From Sphagnum compactum (lineage: Eukaryota; Bryophyta; Sphagnopsida; Sphagnales), in NCBI GenBank assembly GCA_965153455.1, contig OZ234495.1, positions 24,486,875-24,550,874 of the forward strand: a DNA stretch of 64,000 nt. Reading direction: 5' to 3'. A model generated the notes under the pieces. It did not search any database. It saw nothing but the letters and a program-made list of their open reading frames with translations, and was not told where the DNA came from. Position numbers and translations under genes: made by a program. Below are positions 51,273-64,000 of this stretch, one piece after another (the stretch's first letter is position 1; each line of letters opens with the position of its first letter).

Positions 51273-51373
51273 CCCCAAAATAAGGGGTCTAGTATGAGGC
51301 CATGTCTGAGTCCAGGTGTGTTTCCAAACTGGCCACCACCTGTCAACATATTATTTTCCACCCTTCAATATTA

Positions 51374-52290
51374 CTAGTTTGAACCCCGTGCCTAATGCAC
51401 AGGTGTGTTGTTTCAACAATGTTTGGTTCATGTTTTAGTTTCTTTTTTTAAAAAATATCTTTTTTATTTTTTATTTTTATGTGTTTTCTGTTATTATTAT
51501 TTTTTTGTATAATAAAAATAAAGTTTTTCTTTTTCACTTTTGTATTTATGTTTATTTGGATGCAAGTTTGAAGTTTGGAGAAAGAAGACACACTTCATTC
51601 TTTTTCAAGTAGGGTTTTTCTTCATTATTATAAGTTTTATTTTTTCTTATTTTCTACTCTTTATTTGGTTTCTTCTTTTTTTTGTAATTTTTTTCTTTTA
51701 AAATGATTTTACTGTATTTCCCTTTCCTTGTTTCATTTGTTTCCATTCCTTTTTTATAGTTTTTGTGTTTTTACTTTTTTTTGTTTATGTTTGTTTCATG
51801 TTTTAATTTTTTCTATTCTTATTTTGTCTATCTTCATTTTTTTTCTATTTTTATGCGTTTATTTATTTATTTAGTTTCTATTTTCTTTTCCAAAAAAATT
51901 ATAGTTTTCCTAATATGTTTTATAATAAAAATAATTTAATTTAATTTTTTTTTTGATTAGATGCAGGTTTGAAGTTTGGAAAAAGAAGACAAACATCATT
52001 TTTTTCAAGTATGGTATTTTTTCTCTTTCTTTTGCTCTCTGTTTTGTTTCTTATTTTTTGTCATCTATTTTTTCATTTTCTTTTAAGATTATTTTACTGT
52101 ATTTCCCTTTTTTGTTTCATGTTTAAGTGTTTACAAAACGTTTCTAATTGTTAAAGTGTTTTTCTGTTTTTTTTTCTAGTTTTTTCCCTTTTTAAAATAT
52201 ATATTTGTTCTGTTTGGATGGATGACGGGACGGATGACGGGCGGATGGATGGAAAGCTTCATTTCATCCCGACGTCCTTTATTATATGTA
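51374..52290 (-). mobile_element. Helitron-like element, 3' end identified
   Basis: On the minus strand a 7-bp stem (CCTGTGC-ATTA-GCACGGG-type, with one wobble pair and one spare G) is followed 11 bases later by CTAG and a host T. This is the signature of a Helitron 3' end, here at 51374. The interior is T-rich on the plus strand and carries a 0.4-kb direct duplication (51555-51760 with 51957-52140). The 5' TC end could not be placed; the right boundary is a guess near the GGATGACGGG words at 52220-52260. Confidence 0.5.
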
Positions 52291-52370
52291 ATAATATGGC
52301 TTTTACATAATTATATATGGCTTTATTATATTATGGCTTTTACATTAATTATATTATTTGTAGAAATGCT

Positions 52371-52490
52371 GAAAATTTTAAGTATTTTTTTCAAAGAAAA
52401 AAATTGTGAAAAAAAAATAAAGGATTTTTTTGGGGAATGTTCAGGAATATTCTTTTTGGGGGTTGTAAAATCTTCAAAATCGATTAATTA
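52371..52490. repeat. Dispersed repeat, second copy of 13161-13270
   Basis: Both stretches share TTTTAAGTATTTT..TTCAAAGAAAAAAATT and then GGAATATTTT ... ATCTTCAAAAT at equal spacing. No coding content. Confidence 0.55.
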
Positions 52491-55400
52491 TTTGATATAC
52501 ATGGGTCGAAGCTACCCTTGTCCTACAAGAAGTCATGGATACAAGGTGCCCTCCAACTACATTAAGAAAATTCTATGAGTGCTTTGTGTCCTTGAATGTA
52601 TAGATGATGTGAACTTGCAAGATTTTATTGCAACGAAAGCTTGGGGAAAGACAAAAAAAAAAGAAAAAAAGGTGGCAATTTTGGTAATTTCATTCCTTTG
52701 TTTGGGTTACTTTTGATATTGTGAAATCACAAGTAAAAGATGTTTAGGCCATAATAACAAAGGTCACAATGTTCACAAACATTTGAACCCCATCTTTGGA
52801 GAGTAAATATCAACACAACATTTAGATGTTTAGTGTGGAAGAAAGGAAAACAGGTAACTATTTTTGAACCACATGAAAACCAACTTCCTTTGCAATGGAT
52901 GTGAAAACAATATGAATGGTGTTATGTGTTTTTACATTCACTACCATGTGGATGCAAACATAATGAAACATGCCCATGATTTGCAGGGTGGAAAAGTTTG
53001 AATCAAAGTTGTAGGGCAATTGACAAGGTTGCTAATGACAATTGAAACATTGATAATATTGGTTGAATTGTGAGCATGCACCCAAGCTTGGGCTTGAACA
53101 TGAAAGGATACGTGTTCAATGGACATTGGATGTCTTGTCAAAAAGAATGTCAAAAAAGGTGTGTTGATATAAACATTATAAAATAAAATCTTGAAGTCAT
53201 TCAATTTGTTGCTAATCAAATCTTCAAATGAAGAAACACACCCATAGGTCACCAAGGGCAAGAGGTCCAAGTTACTTTCAATTTTTATTGGACAAGGAGG
53301 ATGCTTGGATTGATGTGAACCAGAGTTTCAAACAAAAAAAGACGACGGTTAAACAAAAATCAAAAGGTCAAAAAAAAAAACATATTAGTGTTCAACTCCC
53401 CAATAAAGCAACTAGGGTGATGGCGACAATGGAAATGAGACCATTGCCTCCTAGAATAATGGGAAGAGAGGTTTGGCAATGAGTTAAATTTCTTTTGGGA
53501 CCCTCAAAATATCATGGGCCTATAAGATGTTCAAGCATTTGGAATATATATAGGTCAAATGACGAAACAAGGTTTAAGAACTCTAAAGCAAAAAAGGTGC
53601 ATCGAAGAAAATATGATGGGCATTGAATAAAACATACAGTGAAGATCTCAAAAATTATTTGAACATCACCCATTTGAGGAAGTAAATCTACATGATTGAG
53701 GTTTTCCAATAATGAATCTTCAATGAAAGAAGAAATGAATTAAGAAGATCCTATTGGAATATTTTTAATTTTGAAACCAACATCAAGGGTGGTAAGCAAG
53801 GCTAAGGAGGTGAAATCATTAAGTAAGTTCAATGGGGACCTGATAACACATTTGTGAAATTAGATTGAAAGGCCAATCTCATTAAGCTTTAAGGCTAGGT
53901 ATTTAAATGTTGCACCTACTAAGGAAAAAAAAAAATAATGTTAGTGTCATTAATTATAATGGGGAACAAACACATGTGGGGACTTAGGTTGTAATGGAAT
54001 GAAGAGCTTGAAGATGGGTTAAGGCTAACAAAGGCCTATTAAGGTGGTCATCTTGGCAAGTACCCATGGCCGACGGGATTATAGTCATTTCACCCTCAAG
54101 GTTATGGAGGCTAGAGAAAAAATGAAGTTTAGAAACATAATAATTGCAAACAAAAGGAAGGAGTCAAGCAATGTCACCTATAATAACACAATATCCTTGA
54201 AATATCACAATGTGAAACACAAAGTGGAATGTATTGGCACATTGACTTGAAGGAGTGCCCTATGGTGAAAATTGAAGGTGCATCAAATGCATGTGAACCA
54301 CTTTTTCACATCCTCCTTTGTTTGCAACACCAAATTAGTGGAAAGAAAAATGTGTTAAAAAAACTCATAGAATCAAAAGCATAAGTTGTGTCTAATAATG
54401 TGATATGAAGTTTCCCTTACAACAATGGGATAAACCCTAGCAAAGGACTTGGCCATGGCTAAGAGGTTGGCTATTTTAAGGGCATGTGCCATGTGCTGAT
54501 GGATATGCCCTTGTGTGATGTGAAAGCAAAATTGGAATAATTGAAAGATACCACTAACAAAATCTTCTAGATGAAAATAATCATGTAGATGTTCAAAATG
54601 CCATATTAAAAGGATCGATAGTTAAAAGGTTGGGAAAATAACTAAATGTCAACTTGAATGAATTGGAAGAAAATTTGAGGTTCTTGAATGAGTTGGAAGA
54701 AAATTTGAGGTCTTGATTAAATTCAAATCTTCCATGTTAAAAGGAAAAAGAAAACCATTGACTTTAGGTGAAAGGCTTTAAAGGCCAAAATGGTCTTAGT
54801 AGAAAGGGGGGCGGTAGGGGGGCACAAAGAAAAAGGGGTAAAGACATGTAGTGCATGTGAATATTCAACTACATGACCTAAATCAAGACTCCAATGCAAT
54901 CATTGATGGGGGGGAAGAGTCAACTTGGGTCCATGATTGAGAGGAATAGCTTATTGCCCAAACTTGAGCATGATAAAAGTGTTTGTTTTGTAAGCTTTAT
55001 CAACCGCATGTTAAGAATCAATTAAATTGGGCTTGAATTTCCATATGCCATGCTAGCTCCCCCTCTTGAAGGTAATACAAGACATCATTGAAGAAATAAC
55101 AAGAATATGTGCCATGATGCAACATTCGTGGGTTCTTGAGCCAACATGTCAAATGGATATCACAAGGTTTTTTATACTTCTTGATGTAATGCTACTTTGA
55201 AATTACACTCATGGTCAAGGAGACATAGGTGACATGCTCCAAGCACATCCAAATAGGTAACCCAATCCCAAGTTGTAGTAAAGGGCAAAGTTATGGTGGT
55301 TGGAATAGGGTTTTAATAAATGGGCACAACTGGATTAGGGGTAGTGAAGAGGGGGCATGAATGTTGGTGGTGTGTTAGTATTTAATAAAGAATTTTCAAG

Positions 55401-55571
55401 CACATGTAAGGCATGCCACTCACTATGATGGCAATGGTTGAACAAATTGGAAGTTGTAATATGGATTAAAGTTGGAATTGCTAGGTGTGGAAGTGGGCTT
55501 ATGTGAAACAAGGTCCACATTGGTATTGTGCATGTAAGTGTTGATAGCATATTATATGACATGCAAATCTT

Positions 55572-55680
55572 GTGTAAATGTAAATCATTTACACTTACAT
55601 GCCCAATTTTTTACACTTAAACTTACATGGGAATAATGGAAATATTTGTTAAATACATTTACATGGTGCCATGTAAATGT
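55572..55680. repeat. Two perfect inverted repeats of TTTACA type
   Basis: GTGTAAATG and CATTTACAC flank a 5-base loop at 55572-55594. ACATTTACATGG and its exact complement flank two bases at 55655-55680. Further TTTACA/TGTAAA words surround them. Confidence 0.85.
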
Positions 55681-56099
55681 TTTAGGGTGTGTAAATGTAC
55701 ATGTACATATACCTTTAATAATTATACCTACTTGAAATCCATATTAATTAGTTGTGGGTACATTTAGATGTGGGTGCATCCCAAAATTCAATTTCCCAAT
55801 GGGCCACTTTGATTAATCCTTCACAAAAAAAATCATGATGATTTTCATATTTTTCAAATATAAGCATTTTTTTACCAATATGGAACCATGGTAATGCTTC
55901 CCTTTAGCCACCTATATACAATACAAGAACAAGCTTCTGGGCAAAGGATATGTGACAAATTGTGGTGGTATTCTAAGAATATCTTGGATGCACATTCTTT
56001 GGGTGCCTTTTGCTTCATGTCGTTGCTTGAATAAAATTTATATTCCTAATTTTGTTCATCATCATTTTTGGCTAGGGACTTTAGAAGAGCTTGGGTATA

Positions 56100-56251
56100 C
56101 ACCAATACAAAATGTGGGTGCAGTTCACTAGTCCCCGATCATTAGACCAATGAATTCACTATGTCCCACTAGGTCCCATTCACTATCACTAATGAATTCA
56201 CTCAAAATCCAATGAAATCACTTGGCCTATAGGACACCTTTTGTTGAAGTG
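56100..56251. mobile_element. CACTA-type MITE, copy 2
   Basis: The element starts CACCAATACAAAATGTGGGT and ends in GGACACCTTTTGTTGAAGTG, whose complement begins CACTTCAACAAAAGGTG. Interior AATGAATTCACT words match copy 1 at 30184-30342. Flanking triplets (ATA and GTA) agree at two of three bases. Confidence 0.65.
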
Positions 56252-59200
56252 GTATTTATTATGATTCATATTAATTAATTTAATGGCTGCCATGCATCCC
56301 AAAACACTAATTTCTTAGGGTTTTTTTTTTTTTTGGTTTACAATGGGCCATTTTGAAATTGGCCTATCACCAAAAACATTATAACCCTAAAACCTTCCCC
56401 CAACAAAAAAAAGACATGACATGTTTTTACACAATATTACACAAATGCGTACACTTTTATGAACATAAATAAAACTTATACACATACATTTACATAGAGT
56501 GTGAATAAACTTCATTATGGCATTTACACTTATACATAGTGTGTTTCCTAAACCATTTTGCACACACAACATTGGTCCAAACATTGGGAAGATCAACAAC
56601 AATGAAAGGGGATCGGATTATTCTTGCTATAGATGACATTGCCTAAAGGGGTGGGGTTAATAAGGGGGGATAAAAAAAGGTCATATGAGGTTGTAAAAAC
56701 ATTTAAATATAATTTAATGTGGATAATGTTTTTAAAATAATTTTAAAAATTTGAAAATCATTGTAAGGGGAATACAATAATTTGGATTGTCATTTTTGTG
56801 GAATAACCTCCATTAATTACAAAGTTTCAATGATCATAATTTGATTCAAATTGATGATGTTTCAAGGGTCTTTTCGAATGTTTAAAGCACTTTAAAATTG
56901 ATTTTAGACAATTGTTTTTTCAAATGTTTTTTTTTTCATATCAAATGTGTACCATTCATTTTCAATATTGAAGAGGATCCTAATATTGATGATTAAAAGA
57001 GAAAGTGAATTGAAATCAACGAAATTCATTTTCACAACACATTTTGGCACTTTTGATTCAAACATGTTTTTGGCCTTCGAAATTATGAATTTTGAGGATA
57101 TGTATTGAACAAAATTTATTCATTTTTAAAATGATAAAGACATGGATGCATCATGTCAATTTAAAATAATATACCAAGACATGATGCCACATGTCAAATG
57201 CAATATTTGGGAAATGACTTCAACCTTGGCATCATTAGCTCATTATAACATGTTTTCACCCATGATGGGTTGCTTGCATAAGGTGACGGAACAAAGGCAC
57301 TATTCAATGAATAGTAGGGACATGATATGTGGCCATAAGGTCTACTATAGTTTGTTGGTGTGAAGTAGGGCATTTGATAAGGATAAACAACCCAAAAGAA
57401 GTTAGACGTTCATTGTTTGGTACCCATAGAGGCCCAATAAAAAGTCAAACTAATTGCTAATGAAAGATCAAGAATGGAGATGTGCACCTTGCCACCCTAC
57501 ATGTCAAATCGTCATTTGTAAACAACTTTGGAACCTTTTGTGATGGAATTAACCAATTTGTTCCATGCACATTGATTTGATGCCCAAAAATGTTGCCACA
57601 CAAACAACACATAAATCCAACCTCATAAGATGTTATGGCATTAAATTTTTAAAAGAAATTTGAAAAGAAATCCCAATTTCCAAATTTAAAAATAATTTTT
57701 GAATTGGAAATATGAAATGAATTAAAGTCATAGACTATTTCAAATCCATAGATTACCACAAGTTTTGATCAATGTGTGTCCACTTGTTGATTACTTTTTG
57801 CATTTTCCTTGCTTTTGTATTATCACAAAATTTTGAACATTAATTAGTTTGCCCAAACCACCAACATCCCACTGTCATTGTCACTATGAACCCCAAGCTT
57901 TTACATATTGTGGCAATGGTGGGCATGGGAATTTGTGAAATAAAAAATGTCTCCACAAATTTTGCTTTGTGATCTACAAGGATTGTGTGATGCACAATTT
58001 CCAACAATGTCTTTTGGGCAACTCAAGTTCTTAAACAATCAAGGTTTTTTTTTCACCATTCTTCAACATCACATCAATCTTGAAATGTTTTGCTAGAGTA
58101 ACCCGATAAGATGTTTCTTTTTGGTTTACTTGGATTTAAACCCATTAGTAATGACCACCCATTTCACCATTTATATAACCAACCAATTAAAATTGCTTGT
58201 ATTACTTACCTACTTACCTTTCAATTTCATTATTTTTTTAATGCCAAACGCTCTGTCCTGACTTTATTTTATTTATGCATTTTTTAAGATTCACAATTGA
58301 TGAACTGCAACTATAAATTAGCCATAGTGATCCACCACCCACCAATGCCCAACTGCTAGATGCTTGTTATTACTCAGCTATGGATGAACCTCAACTGAGT
58401 TAATCTTTGATTTCACCCTGGTAACCAATTCTATAGGAAATAAGTCTTGTACATAGGTAGGAAAATAAATAACTACTAGGTGAGTAGATGGTCTACACAT
58501 AGATAAAAGTTGTTTTTATTACCTACTAACAACCTGCTTGTGGGTTGTTAGTAGGTAGGTAGGAAAAAAAACAAATAAGATAACCACCATGGTTAGCTAA
58601 TGAACTAAAACCCAATAGAAAATTGTTTCCTGACCATTTATCATTCATCCTTCATTGGTGCACTAGTGAGTGCTAGTTCACTACAACCTTATAAATAGAC
58701 AAATCACATTTAAATGTCATTTTTCAACCCAACATAAAATTAATATTTTTCCATCTAGTGATATGGATTTTTGAAAAGACCCATGTTTTAAACAATATAA
58801 TAAATAAATTCATTAAGGATAACATACAATTGACATGTTCCAAAATCCTAAAAACTTTTAATGAAATTTGAGTCCTTAATAATCATAATATCAAATATTG
58901 GACCACTTTGAAATTCATGTATGAAACTTGTTATTCAAGGCAATAGTCCATGAATTTCATTTAAAAAGTCCATAGGTATTTTAATTTTGTAAATGATTCA
59001 TAACAACCACCTATATCATGTGTGTATACTCGTGTTAATAATCTAAAATTAAGTTTTTATAAGAAAATTAGTTATTACATATATTTACACTCAAATCATA
59101 AAAAGTGTTTTTGCAACACGAAAGTGGTCAACCTTAGAAGTCATTGACCTTAAAGAATTTTGGAAAAGATGTTTTGCATTTGGAGTGGGCTTACACCCAT

Positions 59201-60893
59201 AAACTTGGAGATTTGGTAGAACTCATTCACAAGAGTATATCACATTCCCCAAACTAACAATGCATTTTCACAAAAATATATTGCATTCCCAATCCAAAAG
59301 AATGTGTTAAACATTTTTTTAAAATAAGTGTTTATGCAAGGTAGTGGGCCCCCAAGGCTTCACAATTTCTCGCCCCTATTCATTCATGTTTTGCCCTTAA
59401 TATTCAAAGGTTTAGCACGTGAAGCCCTTTAGGAGGATCCCTTACCATATTCTTTCAATATCCCCATCCACACCCACTTCTTTCCATAATATTCTTGACA
59501 AAACAAAAAATGATGTTTTTAACTACAGCAATATGTGACTAAAAATGGGTGGGATGAAAAGAAATTCATTCATTTTTTCTTTGGGTTTTAATTAGGTTTT
59601 GCTAAGTGAATAAAACATTGATCAACTTCTACAACTTTTTGGAATGTTTTGGAAGTTGATTTCATCATTTTGAAGTATGGAGGATGAGTTCAATGCAAAG
59701 GAGCAAAAGATGTGAAAGATGTTTTGATTCTTGTTTTTATGGAAAGCAAAAATTATGGATGTTCTTGTGACATTTTATAGTGTGTTTGATGAACTTATAA
59801 TTGTTCTTTGAGTTGAAATTTTAGATGTTTATTGCAGTGTTTGGCTACAAATGATGAAGATTTGATGTAGAGTGCATGCAAAAAAAAGTGCAACATTCTA
59901 GTGAAGGTAGACTTTTCATGAACATGGAGGGTTTTTGATCGTGTTAAGTTTTTTTGTTGGTTTAGGTTGTGTATAAAAGCTAATATAAGATTAATTGATT
60001 TGTTTTGCACAATTCAATCTTTCATAGGTTTCTAATGAGATAAAAGGTTATTTTTTTAGTTTGATATGAAATAATTACATATTTAAAATATATTTTAAGT
60101 ATATTTTAAAATATGTATTTTCATTTAATGAATTATAAACACCCTATTTACATTGAAGTAAATTATGAATTTTACTTTCAATGAGTTGAACCTATATTTT
60201 TTTGCACCCCATTTGGATTAAAATGGAAGTGACCTCCCCAAGAATGAATAAAGGAGGAATGGCAAATGATGAAAACTCTATGTTATTTTTAAAAATCCTA
60301 TAAGATTGGTGGGGAAAAATTTGTGTAAGATTGGTTTGAAGAACCAATGTCAATTCATAAATTGTATTTCCAATCAAAATATTGTTAGAAACTAGAATGT
60401 GTGTGTGATGCTTAATAGATTACATGTAGTGTGCCATGTCCATTGTTTCAACAAACAATTTGGCATTTGTAGGGTTTGAATGCAAAAAATTATAAAACAC
60501 ACACACACACACACACACACACATGTTTGTTGGGTTTGTGTGAAATGTTATATTGATCATATCCAGGTTGTAGGTTTGTAATGGATGTCATGTGGTATTA
60601 TTTTTAGTGATAGAATTTGAAAAATACGTAATTTCAACAAGCTTTGCAATGAGCTAAGATGTGTAGGTTACTCTTACAATGAATCAATATTAAATCAATC
60701 AACCAATGGAAATATGATGTAATATGTATAGGCAAAAATTTTGTGTTTTATTTGAAGGGAATTGTTGAGAATGGGAAATACAAAGGAAGGATTAATGTTA
60801 TAACTCCTAAAATTTTATTCATCAATCAAAGTGTAAGAATGTTGTAACTACATCGCAAACTTAGCATTTCACGATTTAGTCAAATGGAAATCG

Positions 60894-61120
60894 TGCAAAA
60901 TTTGTTCATTCATAATTCGTACATTTTATGCATTGATATTGTGTATTGAAAACACATTTGAAACATAGATTTATAGGAAGATGCAAAATTCGTGTGACAT
61001 TCATTCATTTATAGGTTTGTACTTCATTCATCAACACATTTATCCATGTGTTAAATGTATTTTCAACGCATAATATTTATGTGTAAAATGTACGAACCTA
61101 TGAATGAATGAACTTTGCAT
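60894..61120. repeat. Long imperfect inverted repeat (about 66-bp arms)
   Basis: The left arm 60894-60959 (GTTCATTCATAATTCGTACA, then TTTTATGCATTG) is complementary to the right arm 61053-61120, which has the matching GTACGAACCTATGAATGAAT. The loop is about 93 bases and itself contains a related ATTCATTCATTTATAGG stretch. It could be a foldback MITE or a small-RNA hairpin. Confidence 0.75.
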
Positions 61121-63758
61121 GTTTTTCATATTAATTTGTTGTATGTTAAATTTGTGATGTAACTTATATTGTAATTAACTTGGCTTTGTGTTTTTGAAGA
61201 ATCAAAATATGTAACATGCAATGAGCAAATTGTGTCAAACATTTGAAAAAATAAAAAGGTCAAATACTAATTGTTGTGTGATTTATGTGTGTCTAATTGA
61301 TCAAAGATATGATTGATTATTTTGGATACATACCACCTTGGGTGGTTCACTAGTTACACAATAGTTAAAGTTGAAAAAAAGATCTATTATTTGATGTTGG
61401 TTTATTGTTTGGCTAGTGAGATGTTAAACATCCTATAAAAAGTTGTTCTATTTGACGTTCTATTCAAGCTTATTTTTTTGTGCCATGCATAGTTTTACAC
61501 AAGCTTGTCTTTTGGTGCCATGTGCAAAACCATGTAATTTTACTTGTTCTACAAACATAACATAAAAAATGATTTTTTTGTCCTGCATGTTTTGTCATCC
61601 CACAAAAAAATCAAACCCACAACCTGTAATAAAAGATTTAGGAATTAAATTAATATCATAGTTTGGGCAATGAAAGCAAGATGTGCCATGTTTTATTTCA
61701 TTCTAACTAAGCTTGCAATAGTCAAATCTTATACTAGAACCACAAAGCTTTGCACAAGGTGTCACACACAATATTTCTATTTTTTTGATATTTTTTGACA
61801 TTCAAACAAAGTTAATTATGGGGTATACAATGTTTTTTGTTTGGTTATGTGTAGGGTAAACCTTCCACCACTATAAATTTCGTAATGCAAAATGGTTGCA
61901 AGTTGGAAACGAATGTGTTTTTTCCAATTTTTGTCATGTGTTAAGTTGAAATCATGACCATCCAAAAAAGGATTTAAGTAAATTTGACCATAATTTTTTA
62001 AAAATGAAAAACATTAATCATCCTTTTACATTGTTGGTTATTAATTAAAAACTATGATAGAAATCTAGTGAATTTTGAATCTTTTGTTTATTGGAAAATC
62101 CTTACAATGTAAGTTAACATCAAATAATTTAGGTCAAAAATTTGAAAAGATTTTCCCAAATAAAAACATGAATCAATCATATTTTTTAAAATTTGAATTT
62201 AATGAAAATTTCTAATTCAAGCTTTCACAATTTTATTCACATTAAAAAAATCTTCAAGCCCCCCCACCTTTAACTATATAAAGTGAATTATTACTACCAT
62301 GGTTTTTATTTTCAATTTTGTGTTATTAAGAATTTGGCAAATTTTCCCAAAAAATTAGTAAAATTAATTGAATTTACATTATAAAAACAGTTTTTTTTCA
62401 CAAAAATTTCCCAATTTTTTTGTTGAATACTCACTGCATACCATTATGCAATGTGACCATTTCCTTGAAGGAAAAATATGTATAAACTACAAACTACAAA
62501 GTTCAAACCATGAACCCAATACATGAGGAAAACACAACTACATACCATAATACCTTGAACTTAATACTAGTGTTTTTTTCAATAAGTTTTGTTCTTTCTT
62601 AGATTTTAAAAACAATTATTTTCCCAATGTAAAATTTAATCATTAAAGAAAAATTCAAACAAATTCACAAAGATTTTGAGATCATAAAATTGGAAAAAGA
62701 AAAGCAACAACAACAATGAAAAGCAAAAAAAAACCTTGCCAAATATTTGGGGGAAGAAAAATTATATACCTTCAACAATAAACAGTGAATCCAAAACATG
62801 GGGAAATAACTAGATACATTAAGCTTCCAACCTTGAATTCAATAAAGGGGTAAAGAAACTACTTACATTAACCATGAACTTTGGTTTGAATTTATAAAAA
62901 ATTGCTATTCTAAATTAAAGAATATTTCAAAATATAAAAGCAATGGATTCCAAATTTTTGAAAATCATAATAAAAAAATCTCGGTTAATTGGTAATGGTT
63001 ATTCCAAACCCTTACAAAATTGATGGTTTTCATGAAAGAATTAACAATGAACTTGTAGTTTTATGTTCGATTATTTGATTTTTTTCAAAACAATGAGGAC
63101 AATGGTTACTACCCAACATTGATAGATAGTAGATAATTAAATTGTAAACTTAAAGGACAAAAAAAAGAAGGAAGAAAAAATATCAAAAAAATGTTACTTT
63201 TTTAAAGGTTTATAAATAATTGATAATGATGTTCCCAAACAAATAGAATTATAGCACCAAGATTGGTTACCAGAGGTAAGAATTGCAAATATTAATAGAT
63301 TATGGCATATGGGTAAAAGGATGGGTAAGTATGGAAATAAATAATTCAACTTATGGGCCTTACTTTGAAGATTTTTGACTAGGGACATAAGCTTGAACTC
63401 ATGTGAATAATTTAATTAATTATTTTGAGTTAGAAGAAGATTCCACATAATTTAATGACTTTTTTAGAGGAATGATGATAGATCTAGAATGGTAGTATGT
63501 GACATAATATTATTGCCTTGTAGTTTATGAATGAGAATGTTTAATGAAGCTAATAATTGATCCGTTTATCTTTTTAACTTAAGTGGTTGTGGGTGGAGCT
63601 TCAATCTCATATTCTCATATTCATAATTTCATGTTACTTTGTATTAAGCCTTTGAAATAATTGAATCCTTTTATGTAACAAACCTATGCCACAATCAACT
63701 TATACGTTTTTTTTATAATTATGGTAGTGTTCACAAAAAACAAACATATGTGTTTTAG

Positions 63759-63868
63759 GTGAACGATCTTCATAAAACAAAGTTCTTAAATGCATGTGAT
63801 GAACTCCCCATTGGGTGTAATCAACATAGAGACCAAGTTTTAAACACATTGGTGATCCTAGCCCAAAA
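63759..63868 (+). other. Possible internal exon of a gene running off the window
   Basis: A good acceptor (TGTTTTAG) precedes a 110-base open stretch starting VNDLHKTKFLNACDELPIGC and running to LNTLVILAQK. A strong donor (AAAA then GTATGTAAG) follows. The composition is protein-like. I do not recognise the protein. It would enter in phase 0 and leave in phase 2. Confidence 0.4.
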
Positions 63869-64000
63869 GTATGTAAGTTTCATCTCTTGTATTCTTCATG
63901 GGTCGTTAGTAATGCAACCTGCTTATGTGATAGTCGGGGTTCAATAATAGGGACTTCAATAATAACAATTCAAAATTAACCTTCATAAGGTTGGACCTTT

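Larger units (their letters stand above)
52500..63750. other. Gene-poor AT-rich stretch
   Basis: Apart from the inverted repeats and MITE listed separately, I see no gene. Frames are short and lack domains. A few G-rich patches occur near 54800-54920. Confidence 0.5.

Noticed and set aside
50891-51361. 156-codon minus-strand frame
   Set aside because: Most of it is the 43-bp minisatellite; no domain, and it lies in the SPPA promoter region.
53228-55562. Possible old gene in 53-55.5 kb
   Set aside because: Several moderate frames on both strands, but no domain, splice pairing or consistent strand.

Overview
The window looks like nuclear DNA of a land plant or a close streptophyte relative. 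The evidence is two spliced, plant-type genes for organelle proteins (a chloroplast-type SppA protease and a protein resembling plant succinate dehydrogenase subunit 6), short plant-telomere-like CCCTAAA runs, remnants of Ty3/gypsy, hAT and CACTA-type elements, and long AT-rich gene-poor stretches. I cannot name the species. A large, repeat-rich genome (fern, lycophyte, bryophyte, gymnosperm or charophyte) would fit.

Layout. 1-6400 is intergenic, with a GC-rich hairpin-rich block at about 3620-4350. 6400-11040 is a decayed Ty3/gypsy retrotransposon on the minus strand (gag, RT, RNase H, integrase), with its integrase split by about 1.7 kb of unrelated DNA. 11687-12078 is a GC-rich element with imperfect terminal inverted repeats. 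12080-19530 is intergenic with dispersed old repeats and a T-rich minisatellite at 17870-18520. 19540-20430 is a decayed hAT-type transposase on the plus strand. 20440-36800 has no gene I can support, but holds a CACTA-type MITE (30184-30342), 24-bp and 45-bp minisatellites and degenerate ACCAG/ACCGG blocks.

The genic part is 36800-50900. A two-exon minus-strand gene (36800-38326, 142 aa) is the SDH6-like gene. Its intron carries a possible small plus-strand membrane-protein gene (37291-37533). Its upstream region holds a tandem duplication, a seven-copy array of a 17-bp palindrome and a foldback AT-rich block. A 13-exon minus-strand gene (44601-49851, 725 aa) encodes SppA. All exon phases join, and both catalytic residues are present. 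Its upstream region also carries tandem repeats (131 bp x2 and 43 bp x about 5).

50900-64000 is intergenic: a Helitron-like 3' end at 51374 with an internal 0.4-kb duplication, a second CACTA-type MITE (56100-56251), several perfect or long inverted repeats, and one possible exon at the right edge (63759-63868). The two confident genes act in different organelles (chloroplast thylakoid proteolysis; mitochondrial complex II) and nothing suggests they work together. I found no CRISPR array, operon, rRNA or convincing tRNA.
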